From Lachnospiraceae bacterium (GTDB lineage Bacteria; Bacillota; Clostridia; Lachnospirales; Lachnospiraceae), in NCBI GenBank assembly GCA_024685005.1, contig JAIKWF010000032.1, positions 1-58,762 on the forward strand: DNA of 58,762 nt. The letters are read 5' to 3'. Under the pieces are notes generated by a model. That model ran no database searches. It saw only the letters and a list, made by a program, of their open reading frames with translations, and was not told where the DNA came from. A program made the translations under genes and the position numbers. The stretch's first letter is position 1. Each line of letters begins with the position of its first letter. Shown piece by piece: positions 26,603-36,092 of the stretch.

Positions 26603-28866
26603 TCCAGAATAATATCTCCTAAAGAAACCCCTCGCAGCACCATCATGTATTCCGTTGCAGCATCCGTTTGATACAGGGTGATAAATTCTTTTACCGGTTC
26701 ATTGCCGATCAGCTTCCAGACGAAAAATTTTTCTTCCCCGGAAAACATATTGACTTCGGAGTGGACTGACCTGGCAGGTACTATTACGGCCCCCGGGAAG
26801 GAAGCCCTGTTATAAAGAAGGGTTGCCCCGGAAAGCATTTCCTCGTCGATCTTCTCATCCAGCTCCACGTAAAACTGATCGATGGGACTTTTGGGATAGG
26901 GCTTGGAATTTGTTACCGCCTGCTTCCCGTCTCTGGTAAACAGATAGTACCGCTCCTCCCAGGGATTTTTGGCGATGCACTTTCCCGTAACCTGCTTATC
27001 CTTACAAACCAGGGTAACCTTGCCCCCCAAAGGTGCAGGCACGTCATCTCCTAAGGATTTTGGGGGCTCATAGGCATAGAGCCTTGTATTGGCGCCGCTT
27101 TCGTCAAAGCACTCCAGACTTACCAGAAAGTCCCCCTTGGATACGGCCTTGTCATTATCTACGGCAAAATTGGAAAAATATCCGTCGTGAAGGGCGGCGC
27201 CGGAGGATTCACCCGATCCCGCAGGCCTGCTCTTCATACGGTTGTAATCCTCCGTCAGCTTTGCTTTGGAGGCTTCGTATTCCTTCTGTTCGTATTCCTT
27301 TTCGATCTCTAAAATATTAAGCTGACTGCGGATCTGGGCCGGTCCGTTCATCATACTCCGGGTGGCGTCGATATCCTCTTCCTCCGGTGTGATGTCACTT
27401 CTTTTTCCGATCACTGCCTGGTTTTCCGAGGCTGCATCTAAGGCTCTTGTCAGTTCTTTTTTATTTTTTTCATATTCCTTCAGATACAGATTGTGGTTCG
27501 TGTTCAGATCGTCTATGGAGATCGCTGCTGCCTCCACATCCGCCTTTCCGCCTACGGAGCTGATGGTAAAAAGCTGCTCTCCCGCTTTCACGTTCCCCGG
27601 CTCTTTGCTCCGCTTGAAATTCCCGCTGCTGCCTGCGGTGTAAATATCCGTCCGGCCTCTGGCTATGCTGAGTTTGTCCAGCTTCACTTCTTCGTTATAG
27701 CACTTGCTTTCTACCGTATATTCCTCATATTTTACGGGAAGCACGGTCTTATTGCTGTATAAAAGCGCTTCTCCTTCGGCAAGGCCGCTTTTGATCTCGG
27801 TATAGTCCGCATCCGCATTGCCGGTTTCCACCTGTCGTTTTTCCGTTTTTCCCGTTTCATCGACTTTCACATATACGAAGGCATCCATTCCCTCCCTGAA
27901 AAGGGAATCATTCCCCACGGCCAGGGTCTCCTCTGTCCCTGCATCCATAAAGTACAATACCAGATCGTCTCCGATCTTCAGCTTGTCCGAGGGAACGTTA
28001 AAACGCATGCCGGGGTTCTTTTTTGCCGCATAGGCATAGGTGCTTTCCGCGGAAGTATAGGGCATCTCGCTGATGGGGATCTTTTCCCCGTCGATGACGG
28101 TCCATTTGCTCTGATAGTCACCGTATTCGTATTTTTCAATGTTTACTTCCGGGGCTTCAACGTACAGATCGCTTTCATCGCTGATCACTACGATGTTCTC
28201 ATAGGCTCCGGCCACATTCCCGGCGGAAAGGTCCATGATATAGCTGACCCGGCCGCTGTGGGGGGCGGTAAACTCTTTGCGTCCTTCTTTCTTTTTGATA
28301 TCGGAGAGGGCACTTCTTTCCGCTTCCAGATTGCTTTCGATCACAGCCAGCTCATGCCTTCTGTTTTCTCCCTGGATCTGCTCTTCCTTCAGGATCTGGG
28401 CCATCTCGCCGCCTTCCAACATGGCTTCTGTCTCTTTTTCATAATCGATGAGGCCGAAGGTCTGGTCATAGATCCTGGCGGTCTTTTCCCGCTCCCGCTC
28501 CAGTCCCGCGATGCGAAATGTGATCTCTCGGGCCTGTTCATCGGAGCCTGTGGGATCGGATACCGCAACCACATCTCCTTCTTTCACGTAATCTCCCAGG
28601 CCCACATTTACCGATGTGATGGCGATTCCTTTTTCGGAATAAACGCAGTATTCCCGGGGCACCACTTTGCCATAGAGGGTCCGCAGGTATCCCACCAGAT
28701 GTTTGGAAACCGGGCGAAAGGCGGTGGTGTCCTTGCTGGGGTCCAAAAGCTCCGGCGCCTCCTGTGCCTTTTTCCCGCATCCGGACATAATCAGGCAGAC
28801 TGTCAGCATAAACAGCAGCACCGCTCTGGTTCTGTATTTATTTGTATTTCCTTTGCCTGCTTTCAT
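26599..28866 (-). CDS. Lipoprotein HlyD/MacA-like adaptor, double-length
   Basis: 755 residues with a lipoprotein signal ending VCLIMSGCGKK (lipidated Cys near residue 30). The sequence looks like two membrane-fusion-protein modules in tandem: a biotinyl-lipoyl-like half motif GLGDYVKEGDVVAVSD near 90, coiled-coil arms (about 120-200 and 450-560), and beta-barrel parts rich in DGK/GDDV loops. Its length is about double a usual MacA. It works with the FtsX permease whose start overlaps its stop (ATGA). In Gram-positives such adaptors are anchored in the membrane outer face. Confidence 0.8.
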   Translation of the reverse strand: MKAGKGNTNKYRTRAVLLFMLTVCLIMSGCGKKAQEAPELLDPSKDTTAFRPVSKHLVGYLRTLYGKVVPREYCVYSEKGIAITSVNVGLGDYVKEGDVVAVSDPTGSDEQAREITFRIAGLEREREKTARIYDQTFGLIDYEKETEAMLEGGEMAQILKEEQIQGENRRHELAVIESNLEAERSALSDIKKKEGRKEFTAPHSGRVSYIMDLSAGNVAGAYENIVVISDESDLYVEAPEVNIEKYEYGDYQSKWTVIDGEKIPISEMPYTSAESTYAYAAKKNPGMRFNVPSDKLKIGDDLVLYFMDAGTEETLAVGNDSLFREGMDAFVYVKVDETGKTEKRQVETGNADADYTEIKSGLAEGEALLYSNKTVLPVKYEEYTVESKCYNEEVKLDKLSIARGRTDIYTAGSSGNFKRSKEPGNVKAGEQLFTISSVGGKADVEAAAISIDDLNTNHNLYLKEYEKNKKELTRALDAASENQAVIGKRSDITPEEEDIDATRSMMNGPAQIRSQLNILEIEKEYEQKEYEASKAKLTEDYNRMKSRPAGSGESSGAALHDGYFSNFAVDNDKAVSKGDFLVSLECFDESGANTRLYAYEPPKSLGDDVPAPLGGKVTLVCKDKQVTGKCIAKNPWEERYYLFTRDGKQAVTNSKPYPKSPIDQFYVELDEKIDEEMLSGATLLYNRASFPGAVIVPARSVHSEVNMFSGEEKFFVWKLIGNEPVKEFITLYQTDAATEYMMVLRGVSLGDIILE

Positions 28867-28885
28867 TCTTTATCCTTCTGCTGCC

Positions 28886-29965
28886 TTAAGGCAGTGCCAC
28901 CTGCTCGCCTCCGGAGAGCCCCTCCAGGATCTCCACATCATCGCCGATCCGGATCCCGGGTTTTACCTTTACGCCCTGAAACTGGCCGTCTTCTCTTTTT
29001 ACATATACGTATTGTCCGTCCTCTTTTTCGATCACTGCTTCCCGCAGCACGTGACAGACATTGTCTCTTTTCTCTTCCTTTCCGACGAGCACCAGGTTTT
29101 CCTCATGGAATTCCTGCTTTTCGGTAACCGGTCTGAAAAAGACCGCATCCTTGTCCTCTTCCTGCCCCTGCGGAGGAGCGATGACTTCCACTTCATAGTC
29201 CATCAGATGTCCTTTGGCGGTATAGTGTTCCCCGGGGGTAAAGGCCGGCAGAGGGTCTTCCCCCGGTGCTGCCTTCATGATGTAATATCCGTCATCATCA
29301 ATGACCTTGAACAGGATCTTACCTGCCGGGATAAAGCCGCTTTCCAGAGCCGGATTGATCTCGCTGATCAGGCCTTCGCTTTCCGCCACGATATTGAATG
29401 AGGAATATACTGACTGAATGTCTGAAATATACAGATCCGCCACCTTGCATTCGTTTTGCAAAAGCCGGATCTGCTCGGTATGGTCGGCCACAGGGTCGAT
29501 CCGGGAAAGATTCTCGATGTGCTCCAGCTTCAGCAGGGCCAGCTTTTTATTCTGCCTGCTTTCCCTAAGCTTTTTATCCAGTTCATCGGACTGAAAGGAA
29601 ACCAGCACGTCTCCGGTCTTTACATGATCCCCCAGAGTAATATTGACGCTGCCAAGCTTAATATCATAGGCAGATTCCATCTCCGCCAGCTTTCCTTCGG
29701 GGATCCTGTACTCCTGCTCCCGGTAGCCGGAAAGGCTGATGGGATGCTCGTAGGCCACGCTCACCGTTCCTTTTTCCACCGTGACGGTGTCCCGCTCCGT
29801 GGCAAGGTAAGAGTGATCCGCAGGGGGCACCAGATCCCGGCCGGACTGCATTCCGCATCCGGACAAAAAAAAGGAAAGCAGCACACCGGAAAAATACGCC
29901 GCTTTTCGTAAGCCCGCGTTTTTTTTATGTGTGTCGCTTCCCTTTTGTATCGCGAAGAAAGACAT
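28886..29965 (-). CDS. Lipoprotein HlyD/MacA-like efflux adaptor
   Basis: 359 residues. Lipoprotein signal with SFFLSGCGMQ (Cys near residue 38) after a charged head. GSVNITLGDHVKTGDVLVSFQ near residue 100 is a lipoyl half-motif, a short coiled coil spans about 130-190, and the C-terminus (YVYVKREDGQFQGVKVKPGI, VEILEGLSGGEQVALP) is the membrane-proximal domain of RND/ABC adaptors. First gene of adaptor-adaptor-permease; 19 bases before the second adaptor. A good promoter lies upstream, overlapping the histidine-kinase stop. Confidence 0.88.
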   Translation of the reverse strand: MSFFAIQKGSDTHKKNAGLRKAAYFSGVLLSFFLSGCGMQSGRDLVPPADHSYLATERDTVTVEKGTVSVAYEHPISLSGYREQEYRIPEGKLAEMESAYDIKLGSVNITLGDHVKTGDVLVSFQSDELDKKLRESRQNKKLALLKLEHIENLSRIDPVADHTEQIRLLQNECKVADLYISDIQSVYSSFNIVAESEGLISEINPALESGFIPAGKILFKVIDDDGYYIMKAAPGEDPLPAFTPGEHYTAKGHLMDYEVEVIAPPQGQEEDKDAVFFRPVTEKQEFHEENLVLVGKEEKRDNVCHVLREAVIEKEDGQYVYVKREDGQFQGVKVKPGIRIGDDVEILEGLSGGEQVALP

Positions 29966-30029
29966 AACTGTCCGTTTCCTTTTTCTTTTCTTTCAAAACC
30001 CGCAGTTTTGAAATGCACACTGCCTGTTC

Positions 30030-30058
30030 ATTATATATGAATTTGTTTCTCTTTACAA
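30030..30058 (-). promoter_or_regulatory. Promoter of the adaptor-permease operon
   Basis: Minus-strand TTGTAA (30058-30053), 17-base spacer, TATAAT (30035-30030). The -35 box contains the stop codon of the kinase gene, so the exporter can be expressed separately from the two-component system. Confidence 0.75.
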
Positions 30059-31090
30059 TTCCGGTTTTGCGGAAAAAAGAATCTTCACCGCAGTTCCCTC
30101 ACCCTCCCGGGACTCGATGCAAATATCATGCTGCAGGCGCCTGCAAAGCTTTTTGCAAAGATACAGTCCGATCCCCGTAGAAGCCCTTCCGCTTCTTCCG
30201 TTGCTTCCGGTAAAGCCCTTATCAAAGACTCTGCCCAGCTCCGCGTTCTTGATCCCGATACCGTTATCCCGGATCACAAGGGCGCACCCCCCTTCCCGCC
30301 TTTCATCATTTCCGTATTCTTCCAGATAGATGCTAAGCTTCAAAGCTTCCTCTTTTTTTGCATATTTCATGGAATTTTCCAGGATCTGCCCGATGATGAA
30401 CGCGATCCATTTACCGTCGCTTTTGATCTTTTCGACTGGCGTAAGATCATGCAGGTCCATCACAGCCTTCATGGCAATGAGGCTCTTTTTCCGTTTTTTT
30501 ACCTCCTGCATTACGATGGCTTTGATGTCGATCTCCTTGATGAAGTAGTCCTTTTCCACTTCGGTACTTTTCGCATAATAAAGCGCCTGCTCCACATAAC
30601 CTTCGATCCTGTCGATCTCTGCATCGATCCCGCTTTGCGCAAGGGGTACCTCCTTGTGATTTTCGAGTATCATCCTGGACGTGGAAATGGGGATCTTGAT
30701 CTCATGGACCCAGGTTTCTATGTAGTCTTTATAGTATTCGATATCTCTGCGATATGCCGCAACATGATCCGTCATGGCGATTTCCGACTGTTTTAAAATA
30801 TCCTTCAGCATTTCCGCTTCCTGCGATTCGGGAAACTCAGCCACCTCCACCGCAAGATATTTCTTATCCATCAAATCCTGCTTGCTTTTGACCTCTTCAA
30901 AAAGCCGTCTGCTCTTTCGGTATTCCAGATACATTCCGAGAAAGCAGCAAAGCAAAGCCACTCCCGTTATATAGAGGGCTGCATGCAAAGATCCTCTGAC
31001 AGTCATCAGCAAAATGTCGGTGGTGATGACCAGAAAAATTGCCAGAACAACCCACAGGATATGTTCTTTTACGTATCTTGAGAATTTCAA
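30053..31090 (-). CDS. BceS-like intramembrane-sensing histidine kinase
   Basis: 345 residues. Two N-terminal spans (about 12-30 and 36-55) with almost no extracellular loop, the hallmark of kinases that sense through a partner transporter. H box YIETWVHEIKIPISTSRM with the phosphorylated His near residue 130; N box ILENSMKYAKK near 240; G boxes DNGIGIKNAELG and STGIGLYLCKKLC near 275-310. The start is TTG 31090, overlapping the regulator stop as TTGA, in a good position for coupled translation. It probably senses flux by the BceAB-like transporter at 31928-34715. Confidence 0.92.
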   Translation of the reverse strand: MKFSRYVKEHILWVVLAIFLVITTDILLMTVRGSLHAALYITGVALLCCFLGMYLEYRKSRRLFEEVKSKQDLMDKKYLAVEVAEFPESQEAEMLKDILKQSEIAMTDHVAAYRRDIEYYKDYIETWVHEIKIPISTSRMILENHKEVPLAQSGIDAEIDRIEGYVEQALYYAKSTEVEKDYFIKEIDIKAIVMQEVKKRKKSLIAMKAVMDLHDLTPVEKIKSDGKWIAFIIGQILENSMKYAKKEEALKLSIYLEEYGNDERREGGCALVIRDNGIGIKNAELGRVFDKGFTGSNGRSGRASTGIGLYLCKKLCRRLQHDICIESREGEGTAVKILFSAKPEL

Positions 31091-31794
31091 TTTAATATGT
31101 ACCCCATTCCCCGTCTTGTGGCTATGGCATCCCGGATGCCGATCTGCTCTAACTTGTTTTTCAGTCTGGTCATATTTACGGTCAGGGTATTGTCATCCAC
31201 AAAGGCTTCATTGTCCCAAAGCTCATTGATGATCTCGTCTCTGGCCACGATCCTGCCTTTGTTTTTGATCAGGATGTAAAGAATATGAAGTTCGTTTTTG
31301 GAAAGCTCGCACTCCCCCTTTTCTCCGATAATCCTTCCTTTCATCTTATCAAAAGAAAAGTTTCCTCCCGCTTCTAAGCTGATCTCTTCCCTGTCACTGT
31401 ATTCAGCACTCCCGCCTGTCCGCCGGATCACATTTTCCATTCTCGCAAGCAGGATCCTGGTATTAAAAGGTTTTGGAACAAAATCGTCTGCCCCGCTCTG
31501 AATGCTCATCAGTTCCGTCAATTCGCTGTTATCACTGGTGATCATGATCACGGGCCTGCTGCATTTTTCCCGGTAAGACCTGCAGATCTTGATCCCGTCA
31601 AAGCCCGGCAGGTTAATGTCCAAAAGAAGAAGTGTTAATTGTTCATCGAGCAAAAACCGCGTCATCTGCTCTTCCGAAAAGCCCTGATATTCAGCGGGGG
31701 TTATGCATCTTCCCTCATAACCGTTGGCTTCAAGGAAAATCCGGATCTCATCCCCCATTTTCATATCGTCTTCCAAAATTCCGATCTTATCCAT
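31087..31794 (-). CDS. BceR-like OmpR-family response regulator
   Basis: 235 residues. Receiver domain with acidic pair GILEDDMKMG, phospho-Asp in LLLLDINLPGFDGIKI near residue 52, Thr in MITSD and Lys in FVPKPFNTRILLARM near 103; C-terminal winged helix with ELSKNELHILYILIKN and VDDNTLTVNMTRLKNKL. Start placed at ATG 31794, after GAGGT; the open frame starts six codons earlier at a TTG without better support. Cotranscribed with its kinase. Expected targets are the esterase-BceAB operon and perhaps the adaptor-permease operon. Confidence 0.93.
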   Translation of the reverse strand: MDKIGILEDDMKMGDEIRIFLEANGYEGRCITPAEYQGFSEEQMTRFLLDEQLTLLLLDINLPGFDGIKICRSYREKCSRPVIMITSDNSELTELMSIQSGADDFVPKPFNTRILLARMENVIRRTGGSAEYSDREEISLEAGGNFSFDKMKGRIIGEKGECELSKNELHILYILIKNKGRIVARDEIINELWDNEAFVDDNTLTVNMTRLKNKLEQIGIRDAIATRRGMGYILN

Positions 31795-31829
31795 TTCAAC
31801 CTCGTTTTCCAAAAACTTTCACAGCCCAT

Positions 31830-31856
31830 ATTATACTGTCTTTCGGATCAAGTCAA
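31830..31856 (-). promoter_or_regulatory. Promoter of the two-component system genes
   Basis: Minus-strand TATAAT (31835-31830) with TTGACT 15 bases upstream (31856-31851). The spacer is two bases short, so regulated or weak. Confidence 0.5.
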
Positions 31857-31861
31857 ATGTG

Positions 31862-31891
31862 AAAAAGTGCCTCCCCAAAGGGGAAACACTT
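31862..31891 (-). terminator. Terminator of the esterase-BceAB operon
   Basis: Minus-strand stem AAGTG and CACTT (31891-31887, 31869-31865) with inner CCCC-TTT-GGGG, followed by a T-run. It lies 37 bases past the BceB stop and ends that operon before the regulator promoter. Confidence 0.7.
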
Positions 31892-31927
31892 CTTCCTGAT
31901 TTTCGTTTCGGTTGCATACGCTGGCCG

Positions 31928-33958
31928 TCACACCTTCACGATCCGTTTGCATCCTTCATAGGTCGTGATAAAATAGCCGCCGTATATGATCAGCATGATC
32001 ACGGTCGTCATCACGATCCCCGCTCCCATCTTTACCATACCGAAGGCGCGAAGCAATCCTTTGATATAGCTCAGGCCGCTCCACGTATAGACAGATGCAA
32101 TACAAAGGGGGATTAAAAAGTTCATCATAACCTGAGCAAACAGCGCCTTTCGTTTCATCTGCCCGTCTGCGCCGATCCTTGTGAGGATCTCATATTTTCT
32201 GATGGAATCAATACTGTCCGATAGTACCTTCAGGGCAATGATAGCTGCGCAGGCAATGACAAAAACGATCCCGATGTACAATACCAGAAAGACCACGATC
32301 ACCGAGGTGCCTACGCTGTTGTCCTTTATTTCATTTTTCAGGGTCATCGTCAGAGGATATGATTTTCTGCCGTCTTCTCGTATGACCGGCTCACTTAAGA
32401 TGCGTAGTTTTTCCGAGAGCTCTTCATCAAGTGCATAGCTGATCTCCCGGCCCTTTTCCCTGTAATCTCCCGCAAAGACGGATCCCTCTTTTATAAACCC
32501 GCAGTCCGCATCTTCCACCACAGCATCCGGAACCACCAGGCATCCCAGATAGGCTGTCATTCCGGACATCATAATATACTCTTCAATGGGTTTGTCATAT
32601 CCCGGGCTCAGCACCCGGCCTCCGAGGTCTATTTTTGTCCCTGCCTTCAGAGCCTCTTCGTTAAACGGATTTAAAAGGTCGAAATCACAGACGATGGCAT
32701 ATTGATCGTCGTCAAGCTTTAATTCATCCCTTCCGTATTTCCGTTCCAGGGCGTTGTAGTCCGAAAGCTTCATAACATTCTCCCGCGCGTCCCATCTCGC
32801 CGCACGAAAGGTCTGCGCTGCCTTGTCTTTGAACTCTCCGAGCGTTCCTCCTATGGTGATATATTTGCTGGTATAGAAGGGAAGATTCAGATAGAAGTCA
32901 AACATTTCATCCACTTCTACGTTTTGCTGCGCCATAAGGTCGAGTGCATCTGCCCCTTCCGCAAACATGGTCACGTCCACAGGCGTTGCATTGCCGAGCC
33001 GTTTATTCAGGTACGTCCGTATGGAAAAACCGGTGGAAAAGAATGTCAGGGCAACAAACAGGATCAGCGTGATCAGCGCAAGGGATGATGCCGAAGTATT
33101 GATATTTCCGGTGAACTGCCGGACAACAAAACTGTTTAAGTCCTTTCTGTAAAAGGATCCGGCCCGTCCCAGGGCCTCCTGCAGAAACCCCGCTGCCGAC
33201 CAGAACAGCAGGAATGTACCCACGATCCCGACTGCAATGCAGCTGAAAAACGGAATCATTTCCAGCCTGTTGCCGAAAAATCCCATCAGGCAAAGGACTG
33301 TTGCAAGGGCTGCGCAGGAGATCACAAACAATACCACCGAAAGGGTTTTGTTTTTCAAAATATGCTTTTCATTCTTTTTCTCCGCCCTGATCAGATCGAT
33401 CAGGTTGTTCTTTGCCACCGTTCCCGTATTAAAAAGCATGATCACCAGAAAGATCACAAGAAAGCTGATAATGGTCATCAGGATCGCTCTGCCGGAGATC
33501 ACAAACATAAATCCGGTGACATCCACTTCAAACATTCTGCAGACCAGTATGGAGAGAAACTGTGAGCCGAATATTCCCGCGATCAGCCCCACCCCAAGGG
33601 AGATCAGTCCGACAAGGCAGGTTTCGCAGATCAGGATCCGGGACACCTTTTTCTTTCCCATTCCGAGAAGCATGTAAATCCCGAATTCCTTTTTCCTCCT
33701 CTTGATCAAAAAGTTGTTTGCATAGATGATCAAAAGACCCAGTACAAATGCCACCATAACGGAAACGACCCCGATGAGGCTTCGCAGCCTTTGGACATTC
33801 TCATTCCCGCTTCGGGCGATCCTTTGCATTACTTCCTGGGAGCCGATGGCATTGAACATGTAAAAAATGGCCACGCCCACGATCAGTGTAAAAAAGTAGA
33901 TCGAATAATCGCCTCTGCATTTTTTAATATTTTTAAGTGCCAGACTAAACAACTTCAT
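31928..33958 (-). CDS. BceB-like bacitracin/peptide-sensing ABC permease
   Basis: 676 residues with about ten spans. Begins MKLFSLALKNIKKCRGDYSI. FtsX-type regions are FGIYMLLGMGKKKVSRILI and LVGLISLGVGLIAGIFGSQF near 75-130. A large extracellular domain lies between about 310 and 540, and the C-terminal three spans are near 545-670. That arrangement defines BceB-type permeases, which release peptide antibiotics from lipid II-cycle targets and signal to a BceS kinase. The start is ATG 33958, preceded by GGAGGAG, inside the last codons of the ATPase gene; ten further in-frame codons upstream are not needed. Regulator and kinase are encoded next door. Confidence 0.92.
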   Translation of the reverse strand: MKLFSLALKNIKKCRGDYSIYFFTLIVGVAIFYMFNAIGSQEVMQRIARSGNENVQRLRSLIGVVSVMVAFVLGLLIIYANNFLIKRRKKEFGIYMLLGMGKKKVSRILICETCLVGLISLGVGLIAGIFGSQFLSILVCRMFEVDVTGFMFVISGRAILMTIISFLVIFLVIMLFNTGTVAKNNLIDLIRAEKKNEKHILKNKTLSVVLFVISCAALATVLCLMGFFGNRLEMIPFFSCIAVGIVGTFLLFWSAAGFLQEALGRAGSFYRKDLNSFVVRQFTGNINTSASSLALITLILFVALTFFSTGFSIRTYLNKRLGNATPVDVTMFAEGADALDLMAQQNVEVDEMFDFYLNLPFYTSKYITIGGTLGEFKDKAAQTFRAARWDARENVMKLSDYNALERKYGRDELKLDDDQYAIVCDFDLLNPFNEEALKAGTKIDLGGRVLSPGYDKPIEEYIMMSGMTAYLGCLVVPDAVVEDADCGFIKEGSVFAGDYREKGREISYALDEELSEKLRILSEPVIREDGRKSYPLTMTLKNEIKDNSVGTSVIVVFLVLYIGIVFVIACAAIIALKVLSDSIDSIRKYEILTRIGADGQMKRKALFAQVMMNFLIPLCIASVYTWSGLSYIKGLLRAFGMVKMGAGIVMTTVIMLIIYGGYFITTYEGCKRIVKV

Positions 33959-34715
33959 CCAATTCTCCTCCCAGGACGCTGGTAACATCCACTATTCGTT
34001 TGAAGAAATCTTTTCTGGTTTCATTCTCTTCCCGCAGGATTTCCGTGAAGATCTTTCCGTCCTTGATAAAAATGATCCTGCCCGCATAACTGGCGCTGAA
34101 GGAATCGTGCGTAACCATCAGGATCGTTGCATTCCTTGTCTCATTCAGCTTCCTAAGGCTCTCCATAAGCGATTTGGAAGCTTTGGAGTCCAGGGCTCCC
34201 GTGGGTTCATCGGCCAGCACAAGCTCCGGATCCGTTACCACGGCTCTTGCTGCCGCGACTCTCTGTTTCTGTCCGCCGGACATCTCCGACGGAAATTTGG
34301 AAAGCTGCTGGCTGATCCCCAGGGTTTCTGCCGCTTTTTCCACCTTTTCCCGGATCTCTTTTGCCGGCACTCCTTTAATGGACAGGGAAAGTGCTATGTT
34401 CTCTTCTGCCGTCATGGTATCAAGCAGATTAAAGTCCTGAAAAATAAAGCCCAGCTTATGACTTCTGAACCGGTCCAGCTGCTTTCCTTTCAGCTCATTG
34501 ATATTCTGTCCGGACAAAAGGACCTTGCCGGCTGAGAGTTTATCGATGGTGGAAATGCAATTCAGAAGCGTGGTCTTGCCGCTGCCGCTGGCTCCCATGA
34601 TCCCCACAAACTCTCCCTCATCCACCGAAAAACTCAGATCGTTTAAGGCAGCAGTCAGATTGCCCTTATTTCCGTAATATTTTTCCGCATGGATCACTTC
34701 CAGTAATTTGCTCAT
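33945..34715 (-). CDS. BceA-like ABC ATPase
   Basis: 256-residue MacB/BceA-type ATPase. Walker A IMGASGSGKTTLLNC near residue 38, Q-loop FIFQDFNLLDTMTAEEN near 90, signature EMSGGQKQRVAAARAVV near 145, Walker B LVLADEPTGALDSKAS near 162, and switch His in LMVTHDSFSASY near 200. Overlaps the permease by 14 bases and lies 2 bases after the esterase-family gene. It energises the BceB-like permease; it is also the nearest FtsX-compatible ATPase for the orphan permease at 23687-26602. Confidence 0.94.
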   Translation of the reverse strand: MSKLLEVIHAEKYYGNKGNLTAALNDLSFSVDEGEFVGIMGASGSGKTTLLNCISTIDKLSAGKVLLSGQNINELKGKQLDRFRSHKLGFIFQDFNLLDTMTAEENIALSLSIKGVPAKEIREKVEKAAETLGISQQLSKFPSEMSGGQKQRVAAARAVVTDPELVLADEPTGALDSKASKSLMESLRKLNETRNATILMVTHDSFSASYAGRIIFIKDGKIFTEILREENETRKDFFKRIVDVTSVLGGELDEVV

Positions 34716-34717
34716 TT

Positions 34718-35977
34718 TTAATCCTCCCAGATAACCGTAGGTGTGGTCTGATAATAAAAGATCATCGCATCATACATATCCGCCGGAGCACAGTTTACGG
34801 TAGAAAAGATCTTTCCCACCTTATACATAAAGCTGTAATCCTCTCCCATGGAACCTGTCCGCATGGGGCTGTGGATCATTTTTCCCAGGGTCCCGTCCGC
34901 CGGAACCGATGCAAAATCCACATAACATCTGCCCTCCGGAAAGTCCTTTGCCTGATACGCCAGAGCATCGGAGGAATTGAATTTCACATTCACTCTCTTT
35001 CCGTTTTTCGGAAGATTGATCTCGGCATTATAGTAGTCTGTACCGATGGCAAAATAGGCATCCTGATATTTTTCATATAAAAATTTTCCGAGGAAAGTCA
35101 CCTGGGTGGACTGGTTCTTTGTCATATGTCCGTTGTGACTTGCCAGCATAAGTCCGCTCTGATGGAGCTGCTCTTCCAGTTCCAGAGCCCATTCCACATT
35201 TTCCATCATCTTGGTATCTCTGCTCAGATGTGTTGCCTTCTGATTCTCATAGTAATCAACGCTGCTTTTGATGGCAAAGGTTGCGCGGTCAAGGATCTGC
35301 AGCTGATCCATGGGAACCTTTTGGGCGTATGCATCCTTGTTGTCATTGATGTCTCCGGAGATCTCATCCATAAGTGCCATGATCCCATCGATGTTGCTCT
35401 TATCATAGGCATCTTCCTCGGTCCCCAGGAGGGCATCCATTTTTTCTCCATATGCCCTGCCCTTTTCTTCATCCAGCTTCGCATAGGTCTCTTTGATCAG
35501 GCGGACTGCGTTCATGTCCTTTTGAATATCCATTCCGTAAAGCCTTACCTTATCATCCTCTGCCGCGGTCTGGTTATAATCGTGCATCCACTGCACCAGC
35601 TGACACATCTGATCCGTACGGTAAAGTCTGTATCCCAACACTCTGGTCATATCCTCAGCGCTGCCTTCTCCGCCCTGGATATAGTTATTGGCCAGGGCAC
35701 ATCCGCCCATATCCCCTTCCAGGATCAGAGCACGGATGCTTGTGGACTCAACCAGCTTCTGAAATACTTCCAGCTTCAGCTCCTGAAACTCCTTGCAGCC
35801 ATGAGCTGCTTCTCCCAGTGCAACGATCTTAACATTATCCGGGATGGTTATATCATCCGTCGTACCTGCCACTGCAGCAAACTCTTCAATTTTCTTCGGG
35901 GTTTTTATGAAGAAAGCAGCTGCTCCTGCCACCAGCAGCACCACCAGGATCAAGATCACGATCTTTCCTTTTTTCAT
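34718..35977 (-). CDS. Membrane-anchored erythromycin-esterase-family protein
   Basis: 419 residues. A signal-anchor (about 4-24, KIVILILVVLLVAGAAAFFI) is followed by the Ere/EreA-like domain: KIVALGEAAHGCKEFQELKL near 55 with the family His, LEGDMGGCALANNYI near 90, and MLASHNGHMTKNQ near 280 with the conserved His pair. True Ere enzymes hydrolyse macrolactone rings, but the superfamily is broad and this one is predicted to be outside the membrane. Start at ATG 35977 after GGAGAG; twelve upstream in-frame codons lack a good site. It is cotranscribed with BceAB, an uncommon pairing that hints at an antibiotic-related role. Confidence 0.85.
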   Translation of the reverse strand: MKKGKIVILILVVLLVAGAAAFFIKTPKKIEEFAAVAGTTDDITIPDNVKIVALGEAAHGCKEFQELKLEVFQKLVESTSIRALILEGDMGGCALANNYIQGGEGSAEDMTRVLGYRLYRTDQMCQLVQWMHDYNQTAAEDDKVRLYGMDIQKDMNAVRLIKETYAKLDEEKGRAYGEKMDALLGTEEDAYDKSNIDGIMALMDEISGDINDNKDAYAQKVPMDQLQILDRATFAIKSSVDYYENQKATHLSRDTKMMENVEWALELEEQLHQSGLMLASHNGHMTKNQSTQVTFLGKFLYEKYQDAYFAIGTDYYNAEINLPKNGKRVNVKFNSSDALAYQAKDFPEGRCYVDFASVPADGTLGKMIHSPMRTGSMGEDYSFMYKVGKIFSTVNCAPADMYDAMIFYYQTTPTVIWED

Positions 35978-36051
35978 TTCTTTTCTCTCCGTTTCGATTT
36001 TCTGTTTTTTCATGCATGACTTCCATAGTTTATCTTTCTACATGCATGGCT

Positions 36052-36080
36052 ACTATAACATGCCACAGTATCGGCAACAA
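36052..36080 (-). promoter_or_regulatory. Promoter of esterase-BceAB operon
   Basis: Minus-strand TTGTTG (36080-36075), 17-base spacer, TATAGT (36057-36052). Downstream of it are two copies of the palindrome CATGCATG (36041-36048 and 36011-36018), which could be a second operator. Confidence 0.65.
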
Positions 36081-36092
36081 TGCATTCTCCTT

